The notes beneath the pieces are model-generated. The model ran no database searches and had not been told where the DNA came from. It saw only the letters and a program-made list of their open reading frames with translations. Positions 11,110-22,369 of a DNA stretch of 64,000 nt are shown here, piece by piece. The stretch comes from Mariannaea sp. PMI_226 (lineage: Eukaryota; Ascomycota; Sordariomycetes; Hypocreales; Nectriaceae), in contig JANFOG010000004.1 of the NCBI GenBank assembly GCA_024336345.1, positions 3,899,718 to 3,963,717 on the forward strand. The letters run 5' to 3'. The translations under genes and the position numbers were made by a program. The stretch's first letter is position 1. Each line of letters begins with the position of its first letter.

Positions 11110-11636
11110 TTATGAATTCATCTTCAGCAGGCCTAATTGTTGCAGGGCTACTAGAGCAGATTCCTCTCCGACTTCCTCCACAATTTTACCATTCCGGAGT
11201 TTAAAAATCGTCGTCCCGGGAAAGCGCATCTCTTTTCCCGAGTTAGGAAAAGGGAGGCTGCCTACAGGTAAGTCGAAAAATGCTTCTCCAGTATGTTTTC
11301 CTCCTCCGAACCAACGGGCGACAACATAGTCGTTCTCTGCAATCAACGGGAAAGGGGAGAGCAGCTTAAAAGATACGTCTGGAAACGCCTTACATATGAT
11401 ACACCTTAATAATTCTGTCTGTTATCATCCGGCTTGGTGATACTGACCTTTTTGAAATTAATCAACGATTGTTTTGCTGCCTCTTTGCCCTCAGAACGAC
11501 CATGCATGGGATAGAAGACTGTAAACTCATCGGAGCAAAGTTCGTCCACCACTTCGGTGTTGCCCTTTGTCCAGAACTCTTCCCAATAGCGTGCAACAAT
11601 TCGCCGATTCTTCTCTTGCAAAGTCGGAGCGCTCAT
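11110..11636 (-). CDS. SnoaL-like/NTF2-fold protein
   Basis: Two exons, 11636-11448 and 11388-11110, with a 59-bp phase-0 intron (GTCAGT...TAAG), giving 155 residues. The sequence KNRRIVARYWEEFWTKGN, then DELCSDEFTVFYPMHG and YVVARWFGGGKHTGEAF, fits the SnoaL-like polyketide cyclase/ester-cyclase fold, a small alpha+beta barrel used as isomerase or cyclase in secondary metabolism, including fungal meroterpenoid pathways, or as a general NTF2-like protein. The intron donor is weak but the frame closes exactly and restores the conserved segment KKAFPDVSFK. A mobile element begins only 128 bp upstream of the ATG, so the native promoter has probably been displaced. Confidence 0.75.
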
Positions 11637-11754
11637 TGTACCGACTTTCCCAATGTTTCGAAGCCGTTCCAGTAGCTTGTCCAGGGCGCAGCCCCCGCGA
11701 CGAAATACGGGCAAACGAATTAACCGCTAAGATGACCTGCTTACTAACACAGAG

Positions 11755-11763
11755 GCATGCCCC
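11755..11763. repeat. 9-bp target-site duplication, left copy
   Basis: GCATGCCCC immediately outside the left terminal repeat. An identical copy lies at 15684-15692 outside the right repeat. Nine bases is the size made by Mutator-like transposases. Confidence 0.92.
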
Positions 11764-11873
11764 GGGGCCACATACCTGCACCGGGTCCGGTGCAAATAAC
11801 GTCACATGACTTTCTGCACCGGACCCGGTGCATATAACATCCATTATGTAAGCCTAGATATGTAGACTCAGGG
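11764..11873. repeat. MULE left terminal inverted repeat
   Basis: 110 bp starting GGGGCCACATACCTGCACC; the reverse complement is found at 15574-15683 with one difference (TAG versus TGG near the inner end). Inside it, TGCACCGGGTCCGGTGCA and its reverse complement lie 20 bp apart and form a subterminal hairpin, a candidate transposase-binding structure. Confidence 0.92.
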
Positions 11874-12100
11874 ATATCTCTCTTCCACACATAGAAACAG
11901 CATTTATTTATGAATTAAAGGAAGAGGATGATGTATTATATAGAGACCTATTTGATATGTAAATTATTATTCTATTGGCGTTATATCAGACCTCTTAAAG
12001 GCGTGAAGCACATCACAACACCACATCACAACACCACAACACTAATGTGGAAAGAGAAGCAAACATTCACATTCAGTATATAAATATATAAAGCCGGGCT

Positions 12101-12122
12101 CTTCTTCTTCTTCTTCTTCTTA
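12101..12122. repeat. (CTT)n microsatellite
   Basis: About seven perfect CTT units inside the MULE, downstream of the transposase. Confidence 0.9.
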
Positions 12123-13080
12123 ATAAAAGGTCTTTATTTATACACTAAGCACCACTGTCAAGATATATAACCGCAACCAAAGCTAACGTCAGAATCCTCA
12201 AGATATCCCCGTCCTTATAGATAATATAATAACGCCAAGAGGACCTTAAATAGGCAATACTAATAACCAATTTATTCTACGGCCTATTGCTAATAACTAG
12301 CAAATACAAGCCCCAGAACGCCTTACTCATCCCTCAACGATTCCATTCCCTATTAACTATTGGAGGTCTGCCAATACCTTACCTACAGACCCAACTTCTC
12401 CTACTATACTTTATAAAGACCCCCAAGCACTTATAAGAGCTCAAAACACTCAATATCCTCCTTAAGGGCAGCCTATTTCCATAAAGACATTGCCCTTTGG
12501 ATATTAGATTATAGGGCAGTGGCATATTGGGTATTTAAATCACATTCTGGTAAATAATCAATAACGCCTTCTTCCAAATGTGCTTCCTATATAGTCTTAT
12601 AATAGACTTTAAAATCTTAATGCTTTATATTACAATATAAATATCATATATCCAGGTACAGTATGGCCAACACCTACTGTAGGGATGACTCAAAGCCTGC
12701 TAACTATTCGGGCAGCAGAGGCATTAGGGATGCATATTTATAGTATTAATCCAGGTGGATATGTTGAGTAGATATAGCAAGGAACACAATAGGATTATTA
12801 TTATTATGCATAGTAAGTTTTTATATTACCGAGCCTCCATAATGCTATATGAGAACTCAGCAATAACTTCATGAATTTAAAACATAAGACTACCATACCT
12901 ATACTCGGAGATTCGTCTTTTCTTTCTCTTCCTAATAATATAAACTAATCACCTCCTGCATCAAATTTACATAAATTAGAGGGGGGGGTTCCGACCACTA
13001 AGTGTTCCTCCTTGTGATACAACATCTCTCGCCGCAGCATCCCAAATCTCTTGCATTCCTCGCCGCCGTGAGAAAGGCTG

Positions 13081-15483
13081 CTATGCCATTTCTACCTCAA
13101 CATTCTGTTCAATCTGCCTATTCTCAGCTCTATCCCAATCAAGATAACTCATCATCTCCTCTATGGTCCAATCTCTAATGCTATTTCCCTTCCTGCAGTA
13201 TCTCCCCATTTGCTTATAGTTAAAACACCAATTATAGTCTATTTCACTATAGTCTGTAGATAGCCCCATGGCCTTTCGGTAATATCTGTTGCTCTTAGAA
13301 GCTCCTCAAGGTATTGTAATAAACCAGGCATCTCGTGCTTCTTTATATTGTTGGAAGATAATACAGGGATCATCAGCTCGTGGAGGAGAAGGCATTCGTA
13401 TCATATCTGCTATTGGTGAAGAAGACGATATGCTAATTGTTGTGTGTGTTGTTGTATGAGCTATAGTCTTGGTTCCTCTAGGGGCTTCCAGTGGGGATAT
13501 TGGAGATAGTGAGCGGGTTATAGAACGTGTAGTTGTGTGTGTTGTGATGTGTGCTACTGCAGCTTGGGTAGGAGCTGCAGGATATGCTATTGGAGAGGTT
13601 TGGGCAGGAGCCTGCTGCAATAGATATTCATAACGCAAGGGGCACAGTTTTGATGTCATTCTGTGGCCTTGTTGGTGACATTTTGAACACGTTGGTAGTG
13701 CCTTTTGCTATATTGCCTTCTCAATACGTTCAAATACATAGGGCTCGCGTTGTGTGCTCGTTAGTAGCAATGTTGAACGAGCTATTAGACGATCGAACTG
13801 TCTGTGAGGCTCAATGATAAGCTGGGGAGTTCCTGAGCGTTGGAGATATTAATATGAGTGGAAATAGTGAAGTAGAAGGGGCTGGCCTTATATTAATAAA
13901 AGCTGAAGTATATGAGCACAAGGCAGACCAAGAGTCTTAGTGAAAATGCCCGTACATACTGGGTATTCACTTAATAGTCATTCTCGCTAAGACTCAACCT
14001 TTAATAAAGCTTCACTAGATATCCAACCACAAATATTGCTATATAATGCATGGGACAACCTTATAGGTGTGCGAGCATGTTGTTAAGCTTGATTTGCCTC
14101 AAGTTCGGCAAGCTGGTTGGATAATACAAGCTTAATAATCCTCCAGGCTTCAAAAAGGTCGACTTATGAGGTATTTATATAAGATTTAACAACCTGATGA
14201 ATGCCTTCACATCGTGATATAACATATTGCTCAAAATGAAGATATTGGTTAACCCAAACCTTGACAAATCTCTTTTTATAGAGATCTAGCCAGGTCTCCA
14301 TAATGTAGCCCACCTCATTAATATGCTCAGGAACATACTGCTTTCTAAACTTCTCAAGCCTTTCCTCATAGATATCCTCAGTTGTTGAGGCCATAATCTC
14401 ATGCCAAAAGGAATAAAACTCCTTCCAATTATCATATCCTTAAGTATCGTTTTTATCTCGCATAAAAGCAGGCATATAATAACTTAGAACTGCTTTGTTG
14501 ATATGCTATAAGTATAATATTGGCTTTGCCTTAGGGAAACATAAGGAAGAGGAAATAGCATTCATATAGGCAAGGCAGCGATCTGTAATCACTATAGATG
14601 GAAAGGCTATTTCATGAAGCTCATATACATATCATAGCCGCCCAAGAGCCCAAATGAAGTCATCTTCTTCCTCACCACTAAGGAAGGCAAATGCAATGCA
14701 GAAGGTGCGTTAGCAAGCATCAACACCAACTATATCAAGAAGAGGCATCTTATATTTGTTGGTCTTATACGTACAGTCCAATATAAGCACCTCAGGATAT
14801 GATTTAAGATATCCCAATGATCCTAGATGTGCAAATAATACTGCTGTGACTCTGTCACTATCGTCAAGGCGAATTTGGCTCCAGAAACCCTCACTTTCGA
14901 GCTGATTAGCAAGGGCATGTATGTTGCTTTGACCTCAAGCAAGCTGCCGCTTGCCTCGTGCAATGCAATTGCTGATATCTTGCTGGGTGGCATGTATATT
15001 TGAGGTTATCCGCATATAGGATCTAATATCCTTTGGCGCAATACTAGCAAAGGCAAGCTATTGGACTGTTGCTTCCTGTAAGTTTGATAGGTGACGATAT
15101 ATTGGATGTGCCTGTTGACTGGTGCTTGGCTCATGATTGTGTTGACTAAAGCCAGCCCCAGGACGATGCCTTAGACTCCATATTATTCCACATAGACTTT
15201 CCTTTGCTATAATAGAAAAGAGGCATCCTGTTTGATGTGTTAATGTCTGATGTTGCCGTTTCCCTGAGGCTAAAGGCGTACGACCTACTCCACGGTCACA
15301 ATTATATATAACTTCATATCTCTTATTAGTGCGTGCTTTCCTAGACTTTCTAATAATAAATGTATAGCCTTATGGTGCCGCCCAATTGTTAATTGCCACA
15401 CGTAGATCTTCCCTTAAACTAAACTCGCCTTCAGGAGGAAGACAATCATTAGGGAAGAGATGGGGAGCTTCAATTGGGTTCAT
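13081..15483 (-). pseudogene. MULE transposase with FAR1-type DNA-binding domain, inactivated
   Basis: One reading frame can be followed from the ATG at 15483 with few indels. Order of parts: FAR1-like zinc region (GYTFIIRKSRKARTNKRYEV ... NCDRG near 15370-15290); MULE catalytic core with LDCTYKTNKYKMPLL around 14790 (first Asp), VITDRCLAYMNAI around 14600 (second Asp) and the HFEQYVISRCEG region near 14230; and a C-terminal CCHC knuckle CSKCHQQGHRMTSKLC at about 13690-13630, followed by a Thr/Ser-rich tail. In-frame stops occur for example after NNWAAP, QLA, VDAC, GRL, ILYL (TGG to TAG in LWHINKA), NDT and YINTS. The protein would have cut and joined DNA at the terminal repeats; it cannot be made now. 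Confidence 0.88.
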
Positions 15484-15573
15484 GATGATGAAAGGAAGGT
15501 GTGACAAGTTGAATTTAGACTATAGAAGCTATTGGTTGTTGAATTGGAGGGCGGATTTACGGTGTGTTGATCC

Positions 15574-15683
15574 CCCTGAGTCCACATATCTAGGCTTACA
15601 TAATGGATGTTATATGCACCGGGTCCGGTGCAGAAAGTCATGTGACGTTATTTGCACCGGACCCGGTGCAGGTATGTGGCCCC
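15574..15683. repeat. MULE right terminal inverted repeat
   Basis: Mirror of 11764-11873 (109 of 110 bases), ending GGTATGTGGCCCC and followed directly by the target duplication GCATGCCCC at 15684-15692. Confidence 0.92.
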
Positions 15684-15692
15684 GCATGCCCC

Positions 15693-16289
15693 ACCCACAC
15701 CTTTATGTTATCAAAATGTACCCTGAGACCAGTTAATAAATCGTCGTTTGGCAGACAACAATAAAAAATGGTTTGTCGGGAGAAAACCCACGCCAAAACC
15801 ACCCACCAACGTAGGTCTCGTGATGCGGAAGAACGATGTGGGAAATGGTCGCGACAGGCGGCTTAGAGCAATCATACCAGAAATCTAAAAAGGGAAGGAA
15901 ATTAGCCAAACAAACTAAATAAAATAAAAAGAAGCATTTAATCAAATAGAAATAGAAATTACAAATTATATAAAAAGTCGAAAAGTTAGGGCAAAAATAA
16001 GATATATTTAATAATATAATGGCTTTTTATCTACTTTATTTTATAATTACTTTATAAGGCTTATCACTTGTCACGTCCTGACCCAGTTTCAAATTATGTG
16101 TATAAAGCCCTATAAATTTCTACTAATCAATTTTAGATTACAATTCCAAACCGTAATCTAGGAACCAGATGCTTGTTGTCAGCTTGTGGGATCTATCCAT
16201 TGCATCCTAATACAAAGAAGATACGATAGACTATTAGGATATGTTGTTCGCAAATCAATTATCCATCTGAAGAGATGCTGTAAAATCCA
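15693..16289. other. AT-rich gene-free stretch
   Basis: Right flank of the MULE, with an AT-rich block at 15890-16070. No gene recognised. Confidence 0.55.
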
Positions 16290-16457
16290 GCACCTTCCCT
16301 CAGATACACGATTCTCCGCCCCGTGCTCCAACAGCAACTTCACGATTGCCTCATTACCATTCAATTCTGCTCCCCAGAGCGGGCTTCCGACATAACTGAC
16401 CTCTGTGTTTACGTCTACTCCATGGTCTAGAAGCAGTCTTACGCTTACACAGTACAA
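16290..16457 (-). pseudogene. Ankyrin-repeat fragment
   Basis: About one and a half ankyrin repeats: VRLLLDHGVDVNTEV, then GNEAIVKLLLEHGAENRVSE, with the A-helix/B-helix leucines and the DHG/EHGA turns. No start codon, upstream stops and no further repeats, so it is a scrap of a larger ankyrin protein, of the kind often found in fungal NLR-like receptors. Confidence 0.7.
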
Positions 16458-17029
16458 TCCTGACCCTACGTGATTTGAATCACCCTACTAAGACGTACCA
16501 TGCACGGAAACAGGGGTCATGTTTTCAAAGAGCCTCGGCTATCTTGAGAAAAGGGTGAAGGAATTATCGGGTTGGGATGGAGGCTCAAACAGCTGGTATT
16601 CCCTGTTTGGCCATAATGAGTTGGTCACTGGTTCGGGAATTAGGCGCAATTAGCCATTCCGTCGGCGTATCTCAGTGGCCTTTGAAGTGGCACGATAGCC
16701 TAAAGCCCCTTGAAAATGGAATCATCTGGAATCCCAAGAAAAGCGTTAGCTAGGAGTCATTGGGCCAACGTTTTATGTAGGACAGTATAACCGTGGTTAC
16801 TCAAAGAGGAGTTGTCCCAAAATTCCTCGAGGACGAAATCAGCCTCGGCACTTGTTAGAACTAGAAGACAGAAATACCGAGCGATGGTTAAAGTGGTGAA
16901 TAAATTGACAGGCTTGGATTATGTCTCCGTTTAATTATTCTACGAAGGATACTTTGGTTATCTAAACTCCGTTACCGTCTTTGGAGATTTTTGTCGAAAG
17001 CATCACCTTTTTTGAATCCAATCTTCAAA
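16458..17029. other. Gene-free stretch
   Basis: Lies between the ankyrin scrap and the reductase pseudogene. Nothing recognised. Confidence 0.55.
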
Positions 17030-18129
17030 ATGACGTGCAACAAGACTCTCATCTACAAGAAAATCCCCTCCGGGCTCCCTATTCCTGGTGTGGACCTGGC
17101 TGTAGAGAATCTACAAATCGATCTTAACAATCCTCCCCAAGGCGGACTCATTCTCGATGTTCTTCAGGCCTCGTTTGATCCTTACCTACGGGGCAGGATG
17201 CGCAATCCCAATATCAAGTCTTACACGCCTGCTTTGAAGCAAACACCCCGATTATGAATGCTTCTATCTCTAAAGTCCTTAAGAGCGACGCTTCCGTGTA
17301 TTAAGAAGGTGACTTGGTGATTGCCCTGATACCCCATTGCTGAGTATGCACGTGTGGAGGACTTGAAGTCTCAAATGGTCCGCAAGATTAACAACCCGTG
17401 CAACTTTGACGTTGACCTGTTTCTTGGACCCCTGGGCATGCCTGGTCTGACCGCATGGTCTGGTCTGTACAAGATTGGTAAACCTAAGAAGGGCGAGACC
17501 ATATTTATTAGTTCAGTGGCGGGTGCCGTCGGACAAGTCGTTGGACAGATTGCTATGCACGAAGGATTGGCCGTTATCGGTTTGGTAGGCTCAGACGAGA
17601 AGCTTGATTTTATAATGAACGAGCTGGGATTTGACTCAGGCTTTAATTACAAAAGAGAGAACCCGATGGATGCACTGAAAAGACTTGCTCCAAATGGCAT
17701 CGACATTTACTTTGAGAATGTTGGCGGAGAGCATTTAGAGGCTGCTCTTGAACACATGAACTCCGGGGGCAGGGTTCCCATTTGCGGGATGCTAAGTTAT
17801 TTATTCCCTCATTGATGCATGGTACTTCCCAGATATTAACATAAACCTAGGTCAGTGGCTACAACACGCCACCATCTGAGCGCCCTGGTATCAAGAACCT
17901 CCCGGATATTATCAGTAAGCGGATTAATATGCAAGGATCCATCGTCACCAACCCCGAATTTGGCTCAGCTTATTATATGGAACATCAACAAAGCATGCAG
18001 AAGTGGTTTGCTGAAGGTCGCGTTAAGGCAAAGCTGTCGGTAACTGATGGCATTGATAATGCAGCTGAGGGTTTTGTTGACTTTTTGGAAGGTAAAAACT
18101 TTGGCAAGGCTGTACTTAAGATGAAATGA
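17030..18129 (+). pseudogene. Medium-chain NADP-dependent reductase (leukotriene-B4/curcumin reductase type), broken
   Basis: Homology to zinc-independent medium-chain oxidoreductases runs from MTCNKTLIYKKIPSGLPIPG at 17030 to the terminal FGKAVLKMK at 18129. The middle is well kept: GPLGMPGLTAWSGLYKIGKP, the cofactor loop SSVAGAVGQVVGQ, and IDIYFENVGGEHLEAAL. These enzymes reduce alkenals, enones or prostaglandin-like substrates with NADPH. Lesions: a one-base loss near 17235 (frame recovers as FEANTPIMN in another frame), a TAA near 17303 before EGDLV, a one-base shift near 17335, and a frame break at about 17796-17856 where an intron-like gap does not close cleanly before YNTPPSERPG. The locus also contains intact Zn2Cys6 and PhyH genes. 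Confidence 0.82.
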
Positions 18130-18432
18130 ATCTACCGCAGTAGCGCACTGTAGAATGGATATCCCGGATGAGGATCTGTAGTTGTGAGATAATAGCTTAC
18201 CATCGAGTCCCTTTTTTGTTCAGCACCGATAGCATATGAAATCATTCCGGGTTGTTACGGGAGATTTCAACCCTTCAAGTGTGGCGGCCTCATGAGCAAG
18301 AGTTACTCGGTTACAACGACAAAATGATAGCCTTGCTTTTGTTGGGATCCCAACACGAAACTCAAGTGAGGTCTTAGTTTGTTATTATTCACCTAGTAAG
18401 CCTGCCACCCGCTAATTTCTCACAGGAGGTAC
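18130..18432. other. Convergent intergenic region
   Basis: About 300 bp between two 3' ends; nothing recognised. Confidence 0.5.
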
Positions 18433-19858
18433 CTAGTATGGTAGCAAATAGCGATCTGCCAGCTCCCATTCCCTTGCTAGAACTTGCCAATCGGGCTCAT
18501 CTCTCGCCCAAAGTGCCAGCAAAAATTCCAGGGCGCCATCGTATTGTCTAAACCCAGTCCCTTCTGCAATGGTCCTGTATAGATTGCCTATAGTTACCTG
18601 TCTGTCTTTGTTATTATAACAAGCTGTCCCTGCAATAAATAGGGGCCAAGGCAAGTTGTGAAGGCATTCGCTGATCTCTTCGATAGCATCCACCCTCGCG
18701 AGAAGATCTACCATCGCGGCTTCGCAGTCTATACGGAGTCCGAGACATGCGGAGACATAAAGGAGCGCTGCATAGTAATGGATATCTACAAGACGGATAA
18801 AATCACGGCGTTTCCCAGCAGATTGGAATGACAGTTGACCAGCTGCCATTAGAGTGATCCCCCTAGCGAGACTAAAGTCTCGTTCCCAGTTCCGAAGGGG
18901 TGATTGAGACACCTCGGGTGACCGTCCCAGTAATGTTGCCTCATGGATCAGGCGCTGATACCCAGAAAAGAGGACAGTCTCGTCGACGACTGTTGTCTCG
19001 TTGTCAAGCGGCGGAAGAATTACATCTTGGATATTTTGGGCGTCAAATGAAGTTGTGCTTGCGAAAACGTCATAAGTAGAGAATTTATTCTTTAGCATCA
19101 AGAAGAGCGGGCTTTGGTACGTTTTTGAGATGAGAACCGTGTTGATTAGCGACCGTGCGGCCTTTCGGTGGAAATCAGCTGCGAAGGCACCAGAGTGAAT
19201 CATTTCGTAGGACGAAAGAACAAGCATCGACGCTAGAAGCCACTCGGCGGCTTGACTGTCAAGATTGTTACCGTGGGTCAGACCGTGCATGATATCACTG
19301 ATGTATGCTCTTATCGTTGATATTGCCTCATTCCGAGTGCTCTCCGAGATAGTGGCGCCCTCACGATTTCTGGAGGCATGCTGGGCAGAGACCGCAACAA
19401 TGGCCAGTCGTACTACTCGATGGGTCTGAGCCAGAGGGATGATGAAGCGCCGAAAGAGGTTGTTGTCTGTGTCAACCCAGACCATGTACTTGGCTACATG
19501 TTGGTCGTAGTAGTCCACCAGCTCCTGGACACAAAATCCTTCGATCGACTCGGGCATCAAGGTAATCGTGTCATTTGCTTTGGGAGAAGTTTGGAGGACC
19601 AGAGATTGTAGTTCTTTGAGACGCCCACGGAGAGCAGCACCGCCAGCCCACCTGATTTGGGAACTATACCCGGGACATTCAAGACCTCTGCGAATGCACT
19701 TCTGGCAGAGCGGTTGGCCTCGATCACATTTTACCCTTCGCTTTTTACACAATTGGCAATCTGATTCTTTGTCAGTAGGTATTTATTCACCGCTGCCTTG
19801 AACGGGGGTTCATCGCAGTGAATATCATACCGCTTACGGGTTCTAGCGTAGAATCCAT
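18433..19858 (-). CDS. Zn2Cys6 transcription factor
   Basis: Two exons, 19858-19831 and 19766-18433, with a 64-bp intron (GTATGA donor, CTACTGAC branch, AAAG acceptor), giving 453 residues. Splicing yields an intact zinc cluster near the N-terminus: CQLCKKRRVKCDRGQPLC then QKCIRRGLEC, i.e. C-x2-C-x6-C-x6-C-x2-C-x6-C at residues 13-40. The remaining ~400 residues are helical and match the fungal transcription factor regulatory domain (Fungal_trans_2 type), with ALWARDEPDW near the C-terminus. A nuclear DNA-binding regulator with no visible damage. It is transcribed in the same direction as the PhyH dioxygenase 560 bp upstream, so it may be the local regulator of that enzyme; this is inference. 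Confidence 0.87.
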
Positions 19859-20416
19859 GTTGCGCGTGTTGTCAACGTAACTCTAGATCAGAATGCATGC
19901 AGACGGCAGTCTTCGCACACAGAAATTGGAATGAGAGTTGTCGGGTGAGTCGGCAGGTGAGGGCGGTCTCTTCATAGGTGGTGTTTAAAGTTAGAACTCT
20001 CACTCATCCCAGCACAAAAACATCAGCTTGAGCGGGGAAGCTTTACACCGATTGAATATCATGGAAGGCTCTACTCAATATCTCGAATTTCCAAGTTGGT
20101 TGAGTGATTGATTAATGTCCTAGTGAAATGTACGCTTGTGTTGACAAAGGCCGTGTCAGCCAAAGTCACGTGTCCGCAGAGCGGCTGTCGGGCGATCACC
20201 CCACGAATTGGGTTACTCTATTCTCAGCCGCCGTCCCTGCCTATCCGGGTATAGCTGCGGGCCACGCGGCCAAATCCGTGTCAGAATCAAATCAAATCAA
20301 ATCAAATCAAGCGAATCCATCCTCAACCCATCGTCTCTGCGGCACGTATGTACATATTGGGATATCAGAGGAGGCAATCTTCATATTGCTTTTCACATGT
20401 ACTCGGATTTTGAACC
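19859..20416. other. Promoter-length intergenic region with microsatellite
   Basis: Holds the promoter of the Zn2Cys6 gene and the 3' end of the PhyH gene. A short AATCA tandem run lies at 20283-20310. No gene is seen. Confidence 0.55.
20283..20310. repeat. (AATCA)n microsatellite
   Basis: About five tandem AATCA units. Confidence 0.9.
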
Positions 20417-21412
20417 CTACATATTGACTGTCTCTTCGTCCTCGACCCCAAACAGAACCCGCATAGGATCCTGATAATTCATAAAGCCAACACCGGGCTC
20501 CAGGAGCCCGTAGCCAAGAAGCCGCTGGGCCTGTGGCCGCATCTTCTTCACCCTTTCCAGGGGAACCATGAGGAACTGATTCTCAGCCGGCCGAAGAGTG
20601 GGCTTACAGAGGAAAATCCCTACCGTCTCGCGGTACTCGTCCCTAGTCAAAACAGTTAGAACCAACGCCTGAGTAAACTAGCCGGTGTGCATACTTAGTA
20701 ACGTTGGCACCACCAGCATGGTACAGGTTGCCTAGGAAGATGAGAGCATCTCCGATTTCAAGCTCAGCAGGAACTGCCTCTTCATTGAGGGGTCTGCGCT
20801 CAGGACCCCATAGGTGGGAGCCGGGAATGGCAATGGTCGCGCCGTTTTCCTTGGTGGTTTTGGTCAGGGCCGTTACGCATCCAATCATGACGGGTAGCTC
20901 CTTGTCATGCGGGTGATAGTCGCTAGTTAGTTGTGTTAGCAGAGAAGACCTATAGATAGATGTTTTGTAGATGCATACTTATCATCTCTGTGAAGGACCT
21001 GCTGCTTTCCTCCAGGGTTGACCCTGAAACCGACAGTGGAGGATATGATAGGCTTGCCACTAACAGTCTCCTGGTGATCTCCACGCCAAAATGTATAGGT
21101 TGAAGATACCAGAGCGTTAGCAATGGTTGTGTACAACTTGTTGCAAGCCAGCTCGACGCAGGCATCCGAAATGCCCAGCAGACCAGAGGCTCGCTTGGTG
21201 GTTTCCGGAAAAAAGCCGTACTTGTCAGCGACATCAGTGTCGAAGCTGGTCTTGAGGTCTGTTCTGATCTGTGCTGCTAGTTCTTTCGTGATCAGGTTTT
21301 CGATAATGACACCGCCATCACGCTTGATGACTTGAACCACCTGCTCCGGCGTAGTGAGAGGGTCATTCGCATTGATGCGGGCAAAGGCGGGCTTGGTGGC
21401 AGAAACGGTCAT
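20417..21412 (-). CDS. PhyH-family Fe(II)/2-oxoglutarate dioxygenase
   Basis: Three exons, 21412-20979, 20922-20695 and 20642-20417, with introns of 56 and 52 bp (both GTATGC donors, CTAAC branch sites, TAG acceptors), 295 residues. The phytanoyl-CoA dioxygenase fold is shown by the iron ligands H141-x-D143 in VLHRDD and the distal H213 in LYHAGGAN, and by a candidate 2-oxoglutarate-binding arginine about twelve residues later (YRETVGIF). The closing TLRPAENQFL motif is typical of fungal members that oxidise alkaloids, meroterpenoids and fumonisin-type products. It uses O2 and 2-oxoglutarate to hydroxylate, desaturate or rearrange an unknown substrate. All metal ligands are present and no lesion is seen. 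Confidence 0.88.
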
Positions 21413-22369
21413 TTTTGCGTTGTGATTTTGTGCCTCAGGTCAATTGAGATTTATAAATGCATAATCGAGGTTGATTCTACCATAACCATGTTCGGCAGCC
21501 ATCTCTTTTATAAACAGAGATTGAACGTTGCGGCTTACCATTTCTCGAATTTAGTTCCTAAATGGGACATTTCTGCGCTAGTTCGGATATAGTATCTCAA
21601 TCACAAAGCGGGAAGACAATATTTGATTTTATCCAGGTCTAAGCTCAATCCGGTACTTCAGCTGAGGAGCTAGCCAGAAGAGGTAATAAAAACGAGACAC
21701 CAGGAGTTGAGGTAATTGTCGAGTCTTGGCTTGGGGTGGTGTGTTATAAATAAGCGCAAGTACTGACATGACTTGGTTTTTCGAGACAGTAATGCAGGAT
21801 TTCGTTTTCGTTTAGTCGCAGTTTACTTCCCGACTATTGCTCGCGGCCCCGACCTCTTAGTGATGGGAGAAAACACGATGCTGATTTGACGGGCCCTCAC
21901 CCCGACGAGTATCTCATTGTCAAGGTACATAAGATGTCTCTGCCTAGCGGTAAGAGACGTTCATCTTTTGTCTCAACACTCATACTTTTCCTCGCGAAGC
22001 GACATCTATATGAACGATGGGGTTTGCCAATACTGTAACCAGCCATACTGGCTAACATGACTAAATCAGTCAATGATCACCCACCTGTCGGCTAGCTTGT
22101 GCCACGTTTAGTTCGCTTCCAGGGCCGAGAGACAAGAAACATAACGTCTCGCCAACAGCAATGTCGGCATAGCTATGACAAGGTGTTAGATACGACTATG
22201 ATCTTGGTAGCGGTGCGTGTAAAATAGTAGGTTATATACCAAACCAATCAGGCTCGGGTTGGGCCCAAACTCTTCCTAACTTGAAATTCCCTGTAACCTT
22301 ACCTGCTGAGCCACTGAAAATGAGCGCTAGCTTTGGCCGCGATAGTCGTCAGAATTCAACATGCCCCAG
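21413..22369. other. Promoter and gene-free stretch
   Basis: Upstream region of the PhyH gene. Contains one copy of a dispersed ~50-bp repeat at 22229-22278. No gene recognised. Confidence 0.5.
22229..22278 (+). repeat. Dispersed ~50-bp repeat, copy 1
   Basis: AGGTTATATACCAAACCAAT followed by CAGGCTCGGGTTGGGCCCAA. A second copy in the same orientation lies at 29205-29254, with about nine of ten bases identical. Confidence 0.75.

Larger units (their letters stand above)
11764..15683 (-). mobile_element. Complete but inactivated MULE (Hop-type) DNA transposon
   Basis: A 3,920-bp element bounded by 110-bp terminal inverted repeats (one mismatch) and a perfect 9-bp target duplication GCATGCCCC. 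It encodes one transposase on the minus strand, broken by at least eight stops in a single frame. The interior is markedly AT-rich compared with the flanks, and the stops fit CAA/CAG/CGA/TGG changed by C-to-T or G-to-A, as expected of repeat-induced point mutation. The terminal repeats show almost no divergence from each other, so insertion was probably recent relative to the decay. It sits between the SnoaL-like gene and the ankyrin scrap. Confidence 0.93.

Noticed and set aside
17796..17855. Clean 60-bp intron in the reductase pseudogene
   Set aside because: The donor GTTATT is poor and the reading frame does not close across it, so I treat it as part of the damage.
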